49,053 nucleotides of DNA from JBBSMX01 sp038232935 (GTDB lineage Bacteria; Bacteroidota; Rhodothermia; Rhodothermales; JANQRZ01). The stretch covers positions 1 to 49,053 of the forward strand of contig JBBSMX010000018.1 in assembly GCA_038232935.1 (NCBI GenBank), read 5' to 3'. The notes below the pieces were generated by a model that ran no database searches, had not been told where the DNA came from, and was given only the letters and a program-made list of their open reading frames with translations. Both the position numbers and the translations under genes were made by a program. Shown here piece by piece: positions 7,651 through 17,288 of the stretch (its first letter is position 1; each line of letters opens with the position of its first letter).

Positions 7651-8790
7651 CTATCGGCGCTCGGCCTCCAGCACTCGTGCGTTCCTCTGTCTGCCGGCTT
7701 CCACCGCCCGCTCGACCGAGACGAGCCCGATCGCGTCCGCCTTCCCCCGCAGCTCCACCGAGCCCACCTGCTCGAAGCGGAACAGCCGGTCGAGGCCGGG
7801 CCGGGCCGCCCGCATGCCGTCGGCGAGGGGGTCCGAGACGAGGAGGTGATGGCCGAGTGGGCGGCACATGCCTTCGATTCGCGCCGTCGTGTTGACGACA
7901 TCCCCGCTGTGGACGATGTCGCGGCGGATGTCCCCGATCTCGGCCGTGACGACCTCGCCGCCGTGGACACCCGCCTTGAAGCGGGGCACGACCCCGTAGC
8001 GAGCGCTGTAGTGCGCCGTGCGCCGTGCGACGAGGTCCTCAACGAGGAAAAAGCATCGGACCGGACCGGCCCCGTGAATGGCGCGCTCCAGCGGCCACGT
8101 CACCACCACCTCGTCGCCGACGTACTGGAAGATGCGCCCCCCTGTGGCGAGGACGGCCTCGGCGACATCGGTGAAGAAGTCATTCTTGAAATCCGTGAAA
8201 TCGAGCGGGCCGAGGGCCTCGGCGGTCGGCGTCGAGTCGGTGAGGTCGAGAAAGAGGAAGGCGCGCTCCTCGTAGACCGGCCGGCGGTAGCGGCCGACGA
8301 GCAGGGCCGTGAGGGTCCGCGGCCCGAGCACGCGGCGAAGTTGGACGATGAGGTTGACGATGAACGAGGCGAGCAGCAGCAGCGCGAGCAGGCTCAGAAA
8401 CGACCGCTCCGTCACGAACTCGCCGAGCGTTTTGTCCCCGAAGATGCTCTCTGGCACACTCCCGTACACGATCTCGTTGACGACGTATACGAGCCCTACT
8501 GTGGCCGTCACCACGACGGCCGCATAGCTCGCCGTGCGAATGGCGAGGCTCATCCCGACTCCGAACTTGCGGTCCGTCCACACGAGGATCACCGTCTCCA
8601 GCCATGCCGCCGGCAGCCCCACGAGCAGGCCCGTCGCCAGCGCCCGCAGCACCGAGAGCCATATCGGAAGGGCCTCGACGGCGGCCATCCCCGACAGCCG
8701 GGCCGCGACGAACGACGCCGCCGCCCATGCGCCGACGAGGGCGGGGGCTAGCCGGGCGGCGCGCAGGAGGTGGGTGCGGGAGGCAAGCAT
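7651..8790 (-). CDS. Membrane-anchored class III adenylate/guanylate cyclase
   Basis: 379 residues. About four membrane helices span residues 10-150; a cyclase homology domain follows from about 173. Both metal-binding aspartates are present (Asp182 in FLFLDLTDST, Asp226 in YVGDEVV), as are the transition-state residues Asn300 and Arg304 (NTTAR). The enzyme should therefore be active, most likely making cAMP; nucleotide choice cannot be fixed by eye. The C-terminus ends with a strand pair ELRGKADAIGLVSVER that recurs in the two damaged paralogues at 3519 and 8858. It is the only intact one of three copies. Confidence 0.88.
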   Translation of the reverse strand: MLASRTHLLRAARLAPALVGAWAAASFVAARLSGMAAVEALPIWLSVLRALATGLLVGLPAAWLETVILVWTDRKFGVGMSLAIRTASYAAVVVTATVGLVYVVNEIVYGSVPESIFGDKTLGEFVTERSFLSLLALLLLASFIVNLIVQLRRVLGPRTLTALLVGRYRRPVYEERAFLFLDLTDSTPTAEALGPLDFTDFKNDFFTDVAEAVLATGGRIFQYVGDEVVVTWPLERAIHGAGPVRCFFLVEDLVARRTAHYSARYGVVPRFKAGVHGGEVVTAEIGDIRRDIVHSGDVVNTTARIEGMCRPLGHHLLVSDPLADGMRAARPGLDRLFRFEQVGSVELRGKADAIGLVSVERAVEAGRQRNARVLEAERR

Positions 8791-8857
8791 GGCTGAAGAT
8801 AGCGTCGGTCAGAAAGTGCGCGGCTCGGTATCCGGCGGGCGGGCGACGTCTGTAATC

Positions 8858-9036
8858 GCTCGGCGTAGAAGAGACGCACCGCATCGGTTCTCCCGCGCAG
8901 AGGCACCGTGCCGGCTTCCTCTAGTTATAGATCGGCCGGGGGAGGGCATCGCTCAAGGAGCACGCCTGAAACGAGAAGCCGCTGGCCGAGCGGGCGGCAT
9001 TACCCCTCCATCCGCCGCGCGTTCTCGGCCGAGGTC
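8858..9036 (-). pseudogene. C-terminal remnant of a third cyclase gene
   Basis: Minus-strand translation gives ENARRMEG, a stop, CRPLGQRLLVSG...., a second stop, then LEEAGTVPLRGRTDAVRLFYAER. This follows the C-terminal tail of the intact cyclase (ARIEGMCRPLGHHLLVSD....VGSVELRGKADAIGLVSVER) and of the deleted copy at 3519. All pieces lie in one frame, broken only by two in-frame stops. The membrane half and the catalytic core are absent. It begins about 20 nt beyond the stop of the hydrolase gene at 9056. Confidence 0.82.
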
Positions 9037-9055
9037 CCAGTTCGCGCTCCACAGC

Positions 9056-10264
<1,209 letters not shown>

Positions 10265-10403
10265 CGGTGCAGTTCAGATTAGGTTAGACTGGTTTACTTG
10301 GGTTAGTTGAATGTAGATTGTGACGGTCCATAGCCACTGTCTCCTTTGATGGAGAAGGTTGGGAATTTGGCTAGTTTACCCGCCTTGCTTTCTGTTACTC
10401 ATT

Positions 10404-11246
10404 ATGCTCACTCCTGACGAAAGGAATCACCTCTGTGGTTGGGTAATCACAAATGATTTTGCCTCTCAGACACCCCGAGACCTGAGTGTTTCTGCTCTCG
10501 TCAAGCAGGGTGGGCAGGGGGCGGTATTCAGCGGCTCCTACGATGGTCAAAGTTCTGCAATCAAAGTTTATTACCCGGGTCAACTTGACAAACGTGTTGA
10601 GCGTGAGATCGATGCGCTGACATCACTCGACTGTCCCTCCATCGTAAAGCTCTACTGGTCGGGCACAGTCGATTACGACGGCGAAGCTATTCCCGTGACT
10701 TCTACTGAGTTTATCACGGGGAGCGACCTAAGGGACGTGATAGATACTGCCGCGCTCCCCGAAGCGGCAGTAGGGGCACTTGTGTACGACGTGGCGGGAG
10801 CGATTGAGGCGCTGTGGGAAGGCGGTAAGCGCATTGTCCATCGCGATTTGAAGCCCGACAACATCATGGTCCGTGCTAACGGTCGATACTGCGTGATCGA
10901 TCTAGGCGTGGCGCGGCACATCGATGAACCGACCCTGACAGCAACTGGATCGACATGGGGGACTGTGGGCTACTTCTCGCCGGAGCAGGCGAGGGCGCGC
11001 AAAGCTCTTACCTCTAAGTCGGATGTCTTCGCCCTCGGCATCATTGCAGTGGAGGCAGCGCTAGGCCGCCACCCTACCCGCAGAGATCAGAGACGTGTGT
11101 TCTCAAGCGGAATGAATCATCTGTTGCCTGGCTTAGCGAATTCGTTCTCCTTCGCTCCGTTGATTCAAAAGATGCTTTCGCCTAGCCCCCTCAGTCGCCC
11201 TTCACCGCAGGACATCATGGGCACCCTCGCTAGCTACGCTCCCTGA
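10404..11246 (+). CDS. Ser/Thr protein kinase (Hanks type), island gene 1
   Basis: 280 residues from the ATG at 10404; a TTG at 10359 with a purine-rich stretch in front would add 15 residues and cannot be excluded. The kinase domain is complete: glycine loop KQGGQGAVFSG (34-44), Lys54 in AIKVYY, Glu66 or Glu68 of the C-helix, HRDLKPDN (146-153) with catalytic Asp148 and Asn153, DLG (166-168) and SPE (192-194). There is no membrane helix or sensor domain, so it is a soluble kinase that ends just after the fold. The next gene starts 5 nt downstream, so the two are almost certainly co-expressed and the neighbour is a likely partner or substrate. Standalone kinases next to unknown effectors are common in phage-defence islands. 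Confidence 0.9.
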   Translation: MLTPDERNHLCGWVITNDFASQTPRDLSVSALVKQGGQGAVFSGSYDGQSSAIKVYYPGQLDKRVEREIDALTSLDCPSIVKLYWSGTVDYDGEAIPVTSTEFITGSDLRDVIDTAALPEAAVGALVYDVAGAIEALWEGGKRIVHRDLKPDNIMVRANGRYCVIDLGVARHIDEPTLTATGSTWGTVGYFSPEQARARKALTSKSDVFALGIIAVEAALGRHPTRRDQRRVFSSGMNHLLPGLANSFSFAPLIQKMLSPSPLSRPSPQDIMGTLASYAP

Positions 11247-11251
11247 ATCCA

Positions 11252-12544
11252 ATGCCCTTCTATCTCAACGTCGGCTACACCTTCAAAAGGCCCCCTGTCA
11301 ACGGAGTTGATCGAAGCGTGATCATCGCTTCCGCGATGCCTATGCACGCGCTCGAAAGGCGAAACATCGATGATCGGTATCCGCACCTAGAGCATAGGCT
11401 GTTCGATCCCCAGCTCTACCTTGCAGGCCTCGGTGCATCCGCTTCGGGAGGCGCCTGTGCCAACCTTGCTTCCTACGCGTGGTTTGGGGTGCATGGTCTA
11501 GATGATTTCGACAGTGCGCTGCACAAGCAGAGCGGGTGGAAGAAGGACGCCGAGAAAGAGATTGCCAAACACTGGCCCGGTGCACCCCCTAGCAACCCTA
11601 AGGAGATCGAGATCGCCGCGCAGGATGCTGTCGAGTTCCAAGTTCGACTCGGCTGCGAAGCAGTCATCCGCCCATCTCCTCTTACGCGCGACCCTGGCTC
11701 CGACTACAGTTTCGAGATCCAGTGGCTAGAGAGCGGATTGCGGCAGGCTCAGTCGTACGGCAACGGCTTGCCTGTCTTCGCGACCATCGCAATCCAAGAC
11801 CTATGCCTGCTAGCTGCCGAACCTGACAGCAACCCACTGCTAGAGATCATCGCCGACTCTGTTTCGGCGAGGGGCGTCGATGGCGTCTATCTCGTCATAG
11901 AGCAGGGGTCAGAAGCCGCCGACACGCGCCAATGCGGCAACTTTAGGGTCCTTCAGTCAGCCCTGCACCTCACGCACATCCTGTCACGCGAAGCAGGTAT
12001 CCGAGTCTTCGTCAACTTCCTCGGAGCATTCGGCATCGCGTGCGTGGCAGCCGGTGCGGAGTCGTGGGCTTCAGGCTGGTACAAGAGCCTGTACCGAATG
12101 AAGCTCTCCGACAAGCAAGCAGGGGGCCGGGCCTTCCCGACTTATTGGTCTGATGGGATGGCTACGGATATCCATCTGCAGCGCGATCTCGATACGCTAG
12201 CGAGTGGTAGCGCCTTCTCTTCTGTAGCCACGCTGACCCCTCCTTCTGCGGGTCTGCTGAATGCTCTCAGTAGAGGTCGGGCAGCAGCGAGCGTGCCGGA
12301 TTGGACATGGCGGCAGTCGAACATTTCGGCCGCCCAAGAGCACTTCATCCATGCTATGGCTCGCTTCGATCAGCGCCTGCAACCGCTCGCCCCTCAGGCC
12401 AGGATCAATACGGTTCACGAATGGCTGAAGCAAGCCAACGCGCTTGCTTCTAGCGTCGGCCCCCAGCTAGACAGCACGAAGCTGAGTCACATCAGCGCAT
12501 GGGAGGCGGCCTTCTCCGCCTACAGGCGGGACCACAACGTCTGA
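11252..12544 (+). CDS. Uncharacterised 430-residue protein, island gene 2
   Basis: No family recognised. There is no signal peptide or membrane helix. The chain alternates hydrophobic strands (RLFDPQLYLAGL, VRLGCEAVIRPSPLT, LPVFATIAI, VDGVYLVIE, GIRVFVNFLGAFGIACVAAG) with helices, a layout that would suit an alpha/beta barrel. A late segment GAESWASGWYKSLYRM has the small-residue and aromatic pattern of a barrel's phosphate- or substrate-binding end. The last 90 residues look helical. It starts 5 nt after the kinase stop codon. Its 3' end overlaps the convergent nuclease-like gene by 25 nt. Nothing here shows a catalytic mechanism; the barrel idea is inference from strand pattern only. Confidence 0.75.
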   Translation: MPFYLNVGYTFKRPPVNGVDRSVIIASAMPMHALERRNIDDRYPHLEHRLFDPQLYLAGLGASASGGACANLASYAWFGVHGLDDFDSALHKQSGWKKDAEKEIAKHWPGAPPSNPKEIEIAAQDAVEFQVRLGCEAVIRPSPLTRDPGSDYSFEIQWLESGLRQAQSYGNGLPVFATIAIQDLCLLAAEPDSNPLLEIIADSVSARGVDGVYLVIEQGSEAADTRQCGNFRVLQSALHLTHILSREAGIRVFVNFLGAFGIACVAAGAESWASGWYKSLYRMKLSDKQAGGRAFPTYWSDGMATDIHLQRDLDTLASGSAFSSVATLTPPSAGLLNALSRGRAAASVPDWTWRQSNISAAQEHFIHAMARFDQRLQPLAPQARINTVHEWLKQANALASSVGPQLDSTKLSHISAWEAAFSAYRRDHNV

Positions 12545-13191
12545 GGCGAAGCCAGAGCGGAGGTCAGCAGGTATTCCCGTTCGTGTCCTTTTCCTTCGCG
12601 GCGCTCAGGCTCGACTACCCATTCAGCAGAATCGGGAGAGATTGCGCACAAGCCAATCCCTTGATCGGCGAACGCCTGAATCGAACTCGCCTTCCGAGGG
12701 ATCGTCGCAGCATCCATAGCGACGACAGCCATATCAGCGTATCGCTTGTGAGACATAGCCTGAATCAGTGCGTCTTTCCAGCGAGTCAGCTTCGCCTCTA
12801 CGGCGATCACCTCTGCCCTCAGACCGCTCCAAAAGCTAGATAGCGACAAAGAACCGGTAGAGTTCTCTACGACAGCGCCGCTTGCAATCAGGTCTTTGAG
12901 CAAAGGCTCCAAGCGCTCAACGTCAGTGTAGAGTTGCTTCGCTAGTTGGACAGGGCGCGTGCGATGGCGCTGCCGGAGCGTCGCCAAGACTGCGGCGTGA
13001 CGGTACGTGCAATTCTTAGGCAGCACATCCTCATCTATCACGTTCTCGAAGCTAATACAGACAAAATCGGGTACCCGGTCGCCCATAGGGACCTCTCGCC
13101 TGTAGACGCTTCTCCCCTCAGAAGGCCAGATCGTCACTAACAGACTCTCGATCTCCTCTTGAAGGTCATTCTCGAAACGATAGATGCTCAA
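12520..13191 (-). CDS. PD-(D/E)XK nuclease-like protein with winged-helix insert, island gene 3
   Basis: 223 residues from a TTG at 13191; the first in-frame ATG is too far in (residue 36). The motif order suits a restriction-endonuclease-like fold: an N-terminal helix, VPDFV with Asp42, then VIAVEAKL with Glu132 and Lys134, followed by W..ALIQAMSHKRYAD, the helix typical of this group (Gln144). Residues 60-115 look like a winged helix inserted between the two halves of the active site, which may bind DNA. It is convergent with the kinase/unknown pair and overlaps the end of the 430-residue gene by 25 nt. It could be a DNA-targeting effector or regulator of the same system. Confidence 0.7.
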   Translation of the reverse strand: MSIYRFENDLQEEIESLLVTIWPSEGRSVYRREVPMGDRVPDFVCISFENVIDEDVLPKNCTYRHAAVLATLRQRHRTRPVQLAKQLYTDVERLEPLLKDLIASGAVVENSTGSLSLSSFWSGLRAEVIAVEAKLTRWKDALIQAMSHKRYADMAVVAMDAATIPRKASSIQAFADQGIGLCAISPDSAEWVVEPERREGKGHEREYLLTSALASPQTLWSRL

Positions 13192-13264
13192 GGCTGTTGC
13201 TGACAGTCAAAGTTGGGTAAGATGCTCGGAATCTAACTCAACAGCAGGAAACTCGTAGCATCTA

Positions 13265-13343
13265 GATACAGGCAAATTCCGCCGCCGAGGGTGCGAGGCC
13301 ACCGGCGGCGAGGGCGGGATACGGTCGTCTGCGGATCGGTCAA
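13265..13343 (-). pseudogene. Displaced 5' fragment of a hydrolase gene
   Basis: A TTG at 13343 overlaps the RND permease stop (TTGA) and opens LTDPQTTVSRPRRRWPRTLGGG, which aligns with the start of the hydrolase at 10264 (LTAPQTN.....WPRVLGGG). Similarity ends after about 25 codons, where lower-GC island sequence begins; the frame runs into a stop shortly after. The overlap with the permease stop suggests that the hydrolase was once translated directly behind the efflux genes. Confidence 0.7.
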
Positions 13344-16300
13344 CGGCGCGGATCCGGGTGCTCGACGGCCGGGCCGCCGTCGCCGAAGCCGTTGCCGGAG
13401 ACCTCGACCGGAATCGGGGTCCCGGCGGGTGCGCCGACGGGCACGAGCGCGGGCTCTTCCTCGGGATGGCTCGACAGCCGCGTCGCGAGCGAGTCGAAGG
13501 CTGAGTACATCACCGGCACGATCACGAGCGTGAGGAACGTCGCGAACGTGAGGCCCGAGATAATCGCCGTCCCCATCGGCCCCCAGAACTGCGTGTTCTC
13601 GCTGCCGATGGAGAAGGCTGGGTCGAGGTCCACCATCAGGCCGACGAAGTCGACGTTGATGCCGAACGTGAGGGGGATGAGGCTGATGACGGTCGTGAAC
13701 GCCGTCAGGAGGACGGGGCGCAGGCGGGTCGCGCCGCCGTCCACGATGGCCTCCGTCTTGTCCTCGCCGCGGTCGCGGAGCTGCTCAATGTAGTCTACGA
13801 GCACGATCGCGTTGTTGACGACGATGCCCGCGAGCGAGATCACTCCGATAAACGTCATCAGCCCGAACGGCGTCCGCGTCACGATCAGCCCGAGCATCAC
13901 GCCGATGAGTGAGAGCCCGACGGCGACCATGATAATGAACGGGTTCTTGATCGAGTTGAACTGCGCGATCAGGATCATCGTGATGAGCGCCACGCCGATG
14001 AGGAGGGCCGTGAAGAGGAAGCTGAAGCTCTCCTCCTGGTCCTCGCTCTCGCCCGTGTACTTGACCGTGTAGCCGGCTGGGAGGGCGGCCACATATTCGG
14101 CGAGCTGGCCCTGCACCTGCTGGAGGACGGCGTTGCCGTTGTACCCGGGGGCCACGTCGGCCTGCACCGTCACGACGCGCCGCTGGTCCAGCCGCGTCAC
14201 GCTGCCGAGCCCGCTCGCGACCTCGACATTCGCGACGGCGGTCAGCGGAATCTGGATGCCGTCTTCGAGGATTGTGAGGCTCTGGAGCGCTTCGAGGTTC
14301 TGGCGGTCGGCCTCTTCGAGCCGGACGGTGATGTCGTACTCGTCCTTCCCGTCGCGCCACTTGCTCGCCTCGATGCCGTTGACGGCGCTACGGACGGTCG
14401 TGGCGACCTGCTGCGTCGAGATGCCGAAGGCCCCGGCACGCTCGCGGTCCACGTTCACCCGGAACTCGGGCCGGCCGGTGTTGAGGTTGTCGCGGACGTC
14501 GACGAGGCCGGCGACGGTGCCGGTCTCGGCCATCTGCTCGAGCCGGGCCTTGAGCTCGTTCGAGATGCGGACGATCTCGCTGAACGCGTCGCCCGAGACT
14601 TCGATGTTGACGGGCGCGCCGGTCGGCGGGCCGCCCTGGTCCTGCTCGACGCGGATGTCCACGCCCGGCAAGCCGGTGATGGCCTCGCGGATCTTGCGCA
14701 ACGTCTCGGACGAGGGCTCGGCGCGCGCGGCGTAGTCCACCATGTTCAGCGTGACCTGGCTCCGCTCGGGGCTGGCCGAGCCGCCGCCGAACATTACGTC
14801 GCCGCCGACGCCGACGCCGGTCTGGAGGTCTTTGGTGTTGGCGAGCGCCGCCGGGTCGTCGGCGAGGAGGGACCCGACGCGGCCGTACACGTTCTCAGCG
14901 ATCCGGTTCGACGCCTCGATGTTGGTCCCGAGCGGGGCCTCGGCCGTGATCATGACCATGTTCGGGTCCGTCGTCGGGAAGAACTCGACGCCGGTCGGGG
15001 CAATCGCAAAGAGGGCGATGACGGCGAGGAGCGCGCCGAGCGTACCGGTCAGCAGGCGGGCGCGGTTGTCGGTCAGGATCAGCCGCTCGCGGCCTTTCGC
15101 GAAGAGGGTCCCGAGGGAGCCCGCGAGCACGATCACGCCGGGAAAAGCGATCAGCGCGACGATCTCTTTCATCTCGACGTGCTTCCCACCGAGGAGCAGC
15201 AGGGCGAGCATCGCCACGATCACCGCGCCGAACCAGAGCCCGGCTTTCACGCTGCCCCCGCGCCCGAGGAACGCCGATTCGAGCGAGTGGACGAGAATGC
15301 CGATGATGCCGGCGACCAGCAGAATCCCGCCGGGGACGAGCAGGAGCATCCCCGCAATCTGGCCGGCCACACCCGAGAGCGTACCGCCGAGCGCGAGGAG
15401 CACGAACCCGAGCGTGAAAGCGCCGAGCGCAAAGGTGTTGCGCAGCATAGCCCGCTTGACCGAGTAGTCGCGCTGGAGCATCCAGGCGAGGAAGCTGCGG
15501 TACCCGTTCGTCATACGCGGGAAGGTCTTGCCCGCGAAGCGCTCGTGCGCCGGGTAGAGGGCAAATTTGTAGAGCGCCCACAGCAGCGGGACCGCGATCA
15601 CGAGAAAGACGAGCGTCTTCCAGTTCGCCAAGCCCACGATCAGGGCCGTGAACGCGACGAGCGCGTAGCCGACCTTTTTGGTCCGTGGGCTGCGCTTCTT
15701 GCCTTCCTCGCCGTCGAGCCGGAGGAGGTAGCCGGTGATGACGGGGTTGATGACGAGCGCGACGAAGAGCGACGAGGTCAGCGTCACGATCAGCGTCAGC
15801 GGCATGTAGCTCATGAACTTCCCGATGATGCCGGGCCAGAACAGCATCGGTGCGAACGCCGCGACGGTCGTCGCCGTGGACGCCGCGACGGCCATGCCGA
15901 CCTCGCCCGTCCCGAGCTTCGCCGCCTCCCAGCGGCCGTACCCCTCCTCGCGGTAGCGGTAGATGTTCTCGACGATCACGACCGCGTTGTCCACCATCAT
16001 CCCGAGCGCGATGATGAGGCTGAACAGCATGATGAAGTTCAGCGTCTGCCCCATCACCATGAACACGATGAACGAGACGAACATCGAGATCGGGATCGCG
16101 ATGCCGACGAGCGTCGCGTTGCGCACGCCGAGGAAGAACAGGAGCACCGCGATCACGAAGATCAGCCCGGCGATGATGTTGTTCTCCAGGTCCGCCACGA
16201 GCGTCTCGACCTGCTCCGACTGGTCGCCGGTGATCGTGACACTCGTGCCTGAGGGGAGGTTGAACTCCTCAATCGTCTCCTCGACCTGATCCACCACCTC

Positions 16301-17227
16301 GATGATGTTGTCGCCGGCCTGCTTCTTCACGCTGAGCCGGATGACCTGCTCGTTCGTCGGATTCGCGACGGGGACGAACTCCCCGCTTTCGGGCTCGGTC
16401 TGCAGGAGCTCGAGGCGGGCGTAGCTCGCGCGGTCTTTGAAGCCGAACACGACATCGCCGATGTCGCGGATGTAGACCGGCACGCCGCCGGGGGCCTTCA
16501 CGACGAGGTTTTTGATCTCGGTCGGATCGTCGAACTCGCCGTTGATGCGGACGAGGTAGTTGTCCGGGCCGAGGTCGATCGAGCCGCCGGGGATGTTCGT
16601 GTTCTCGCGCTGGATCGTCTCCACGACATCGGAGATCGAGAGGTTATAGCCCTGGAGCGCGGCGATGTCCAGGTTCACCTGCACCTCGCGTTCGAGCCCG
16701 CCGATGAGGTCCACTTCGAGCACGCCGGGGACGCCCTCGATCTCGTCCTGCAGGTCCTCGGCCGTCTTGCGGAGCTGGGCGAGCGACCCATTCGAGAGGA
16801 GGTTCACCGTCATGATGGGAAACTGCGAGACGTCGATCTCGCTCACGAAGGGCTCCTCGACCTCCCTCGGGAACTCGGCCTTCGCGATGTCTACCTTCTC
16901 CCGGACCTCCTGGCTCGCCTTATCCACGTCCTTGTCCGGGAGGAACTCGAGGATGACCGTCGAGACGCCCTCCGTGCTCGTCGAGCGGAGCACGTCGAGG
17001 CCGGTGATCGTCGAGACCTCGCGCTCGATCTCCTGCGTGATGATGGACTCGATGTCGTCCGGGCTCGCGCCGGGGTAGATCGTCGTCACGACGATCGTGG
17101 CGAAGTCGATCTGCGGCTGAGACTCTTTTGGGATCGTGACGTAGGCGAACAGACCGCCGACAGCGAGGAGCGCCGTCAGGACGAGCACGGCCGTCCGGTT
17201 CTTGATGGCGAGGTTCGTAATCTGCAT
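13340..17227 (-). CDS. RND-family efflux permease with extra membrane segments
   Basis: 1295 residues, about 250 longer than AcrB-type pumps. The N-terminal half is standard: first helix, porter domains, and the proton-relay helix with ALGMMVDNAVVIVEN (Asp413). Between the end of helix 6 (about 503) and the second periplasmic domain (FFPTTDPN at about 749) lie some 240 residues instead of about 60. They hold roughly six additional hydrophobic stretches (about 521-533, 537-556, 602-618, 623-648, 663-681, 686-705) before the usual helix 7. The C-terminal half is again standard. It pumps substrates out across the envelope together with the adaptor and the TolC-like channel encoded upstream. Substrate is unknown. 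MQITNLAIKNR is a typical start. Confidence 0.93.
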   Translation of the reverse strand: MQITNLAIKNRTAVLVLTALLAVGGLFAYVTIPKESQPQIDFATIVVTTIYPGASPDDIESIITQEIEREVSTITGLDVLRSTSTEGVSTVILEFLPDKDVDKASQEVREKVDIAKAEFPREVEEPFVSEIDVSQFPIMTVNLLSNGSLAQLRKTAEDLQDEIEGVPGVLEVDLIGGLEREVQVNLDIAALQGYNLSISDVVETIQRENTNIPGGSIDLGPDNYLVRINGEFDDPTEIKNLVVKAPGGVPVYIRDIGDVVFGFKDRASYARLELLQTEPESGEFVPVANPTNEQVIRLSVKKQAGDNIIEVVDQVEETIEEFNLPSGTSVTITGDQSEQVETLVADLENNIIAGLIFVIAVLLFFLGVRNATLVGIAIPISMFVSFIVFMVMGQTLNFIMLFSLIIALGMMVDNAVVIVENIYRYREEGYGRWEAAKLGTGEVGMAVAASTATTVAAFAPMLFWPGIIGKFMSYMPLTLIVTLTSSLFVALVINPVITGYLLRLDGEEGKKRSPRTKKVGYALVAFTALIVGLANWKTLVFLVIAVPLLWALYKFALYPAHERFAGKTFPRMTNGYRSFLAWMLQRDYSVKRAMLRNTFALGAFTLGFVLLALGGTLSGVAGQIAGMLLLVPGGILLVAGIIGILVHSLESAFLGRGGSVKAGLWFGAVIVAMLALLLLGGKHVEMKEIVALIAFPGVIVLAGSLGTLFAKGRERLILTDNRARLLTGTLGALLAVIALFAIAPTGVEFFPTTDPNMVMITAEAPLGTNIEASNRIAENVYGRVGSLLADDPAALANTKDLQTGVGVGGDVMFGGGSASPERSQVTLNMVDYAARAEPSSETLRKIREAITGLPGVDIRVEQDQGGPPTGAPVNIEVSGDAFSEIVRISNELKARLEQMAETGTVAGLVDVRDNLNTGRPEFRVNVDRERAGAFGISTQQVATTVRSAVNGIEASKWRDGKDEYDITVRLEEADRQNLEALQSLTILEDGIQIPLTAVANVEVASGLGSVTRLDQRRVVTVQADVAPGYNGNAVLQQVQGQLAEYVAALPAGYTVKYTGESEDQEESFSFLFTALLIGVALITMILIAQFNSIKNPFIIMVAVGLSLIGVMLGLIVTRTPFGLMTFIGVISLAGIVVNNAIVLVDYIEQLRDRGEDKTEAIVDGGATRLRPVLLTAFTTVISLIPLTFGINVDFVGLMVDLDPAFSIGSENTQFWGPMGTAIISGLTFATFLTLVIVPVMYSAFDSLATRLSSHPEEEPALVPVGAPAGTPIPVEVSGNGFGDGGPAVEHPDPRR

Positions 17228-17256
17228 GACGCCGGGAGTTGGGCGTGGTGGTGAGC

Positions 17257-17280
17257 AGGGACGACCGGCCGGTCGTCCCT
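17257..17280. promoter_or_regulatory. 24-bp perfect palindrome between adaptor and permease genes
   Basis: AGGGACGACCGG followed by its exact reverse complement, in the 61-nt gap between two operon genes. It would form a stable RNA hairpin between cistrons and could tune relative expression or protect transcript ends. The wording also looks like a dispersed palindromic repeat. Confidence 0.7.
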
Positions 17281-17288
17281 ACGAAAGG

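Larger units (their letters stand above)
10265..13265. mobile_element. Lower-GC genomic island with kinase, unknown protein and nuclease
   Basis: Base composition drops sharply just after 10265 and recovers after 13265. The flanks are two diverged copies of the hydrolase gene 5' end. The cargo is a Ser/Thr kinase, a 430-residue unknown and a convergent PD-(D/E)XK-like protein. No integrase, transposase or terminal inverted repeat was found inside, so the transfer mechanism is unknown. Codon choice in the cargo is less GC-biased than in the neighbouring efflux and hydrolase genes. Confidence 0.6.

Noticed and set aside
7502..7867. Upstream extension of the STAS-like gene
   Set aside because: Pro/Arg/Ala-rich translation running antisense-style through the 80-bp repeat and into the intact cyclase gene; no family similarity.
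13192..13264. Integrase or transposase at the island edge
   Set aside because: No open frame of useful length and no terminal inverted repeat in the edges; the island's mobility genes are absent or elsewhere.
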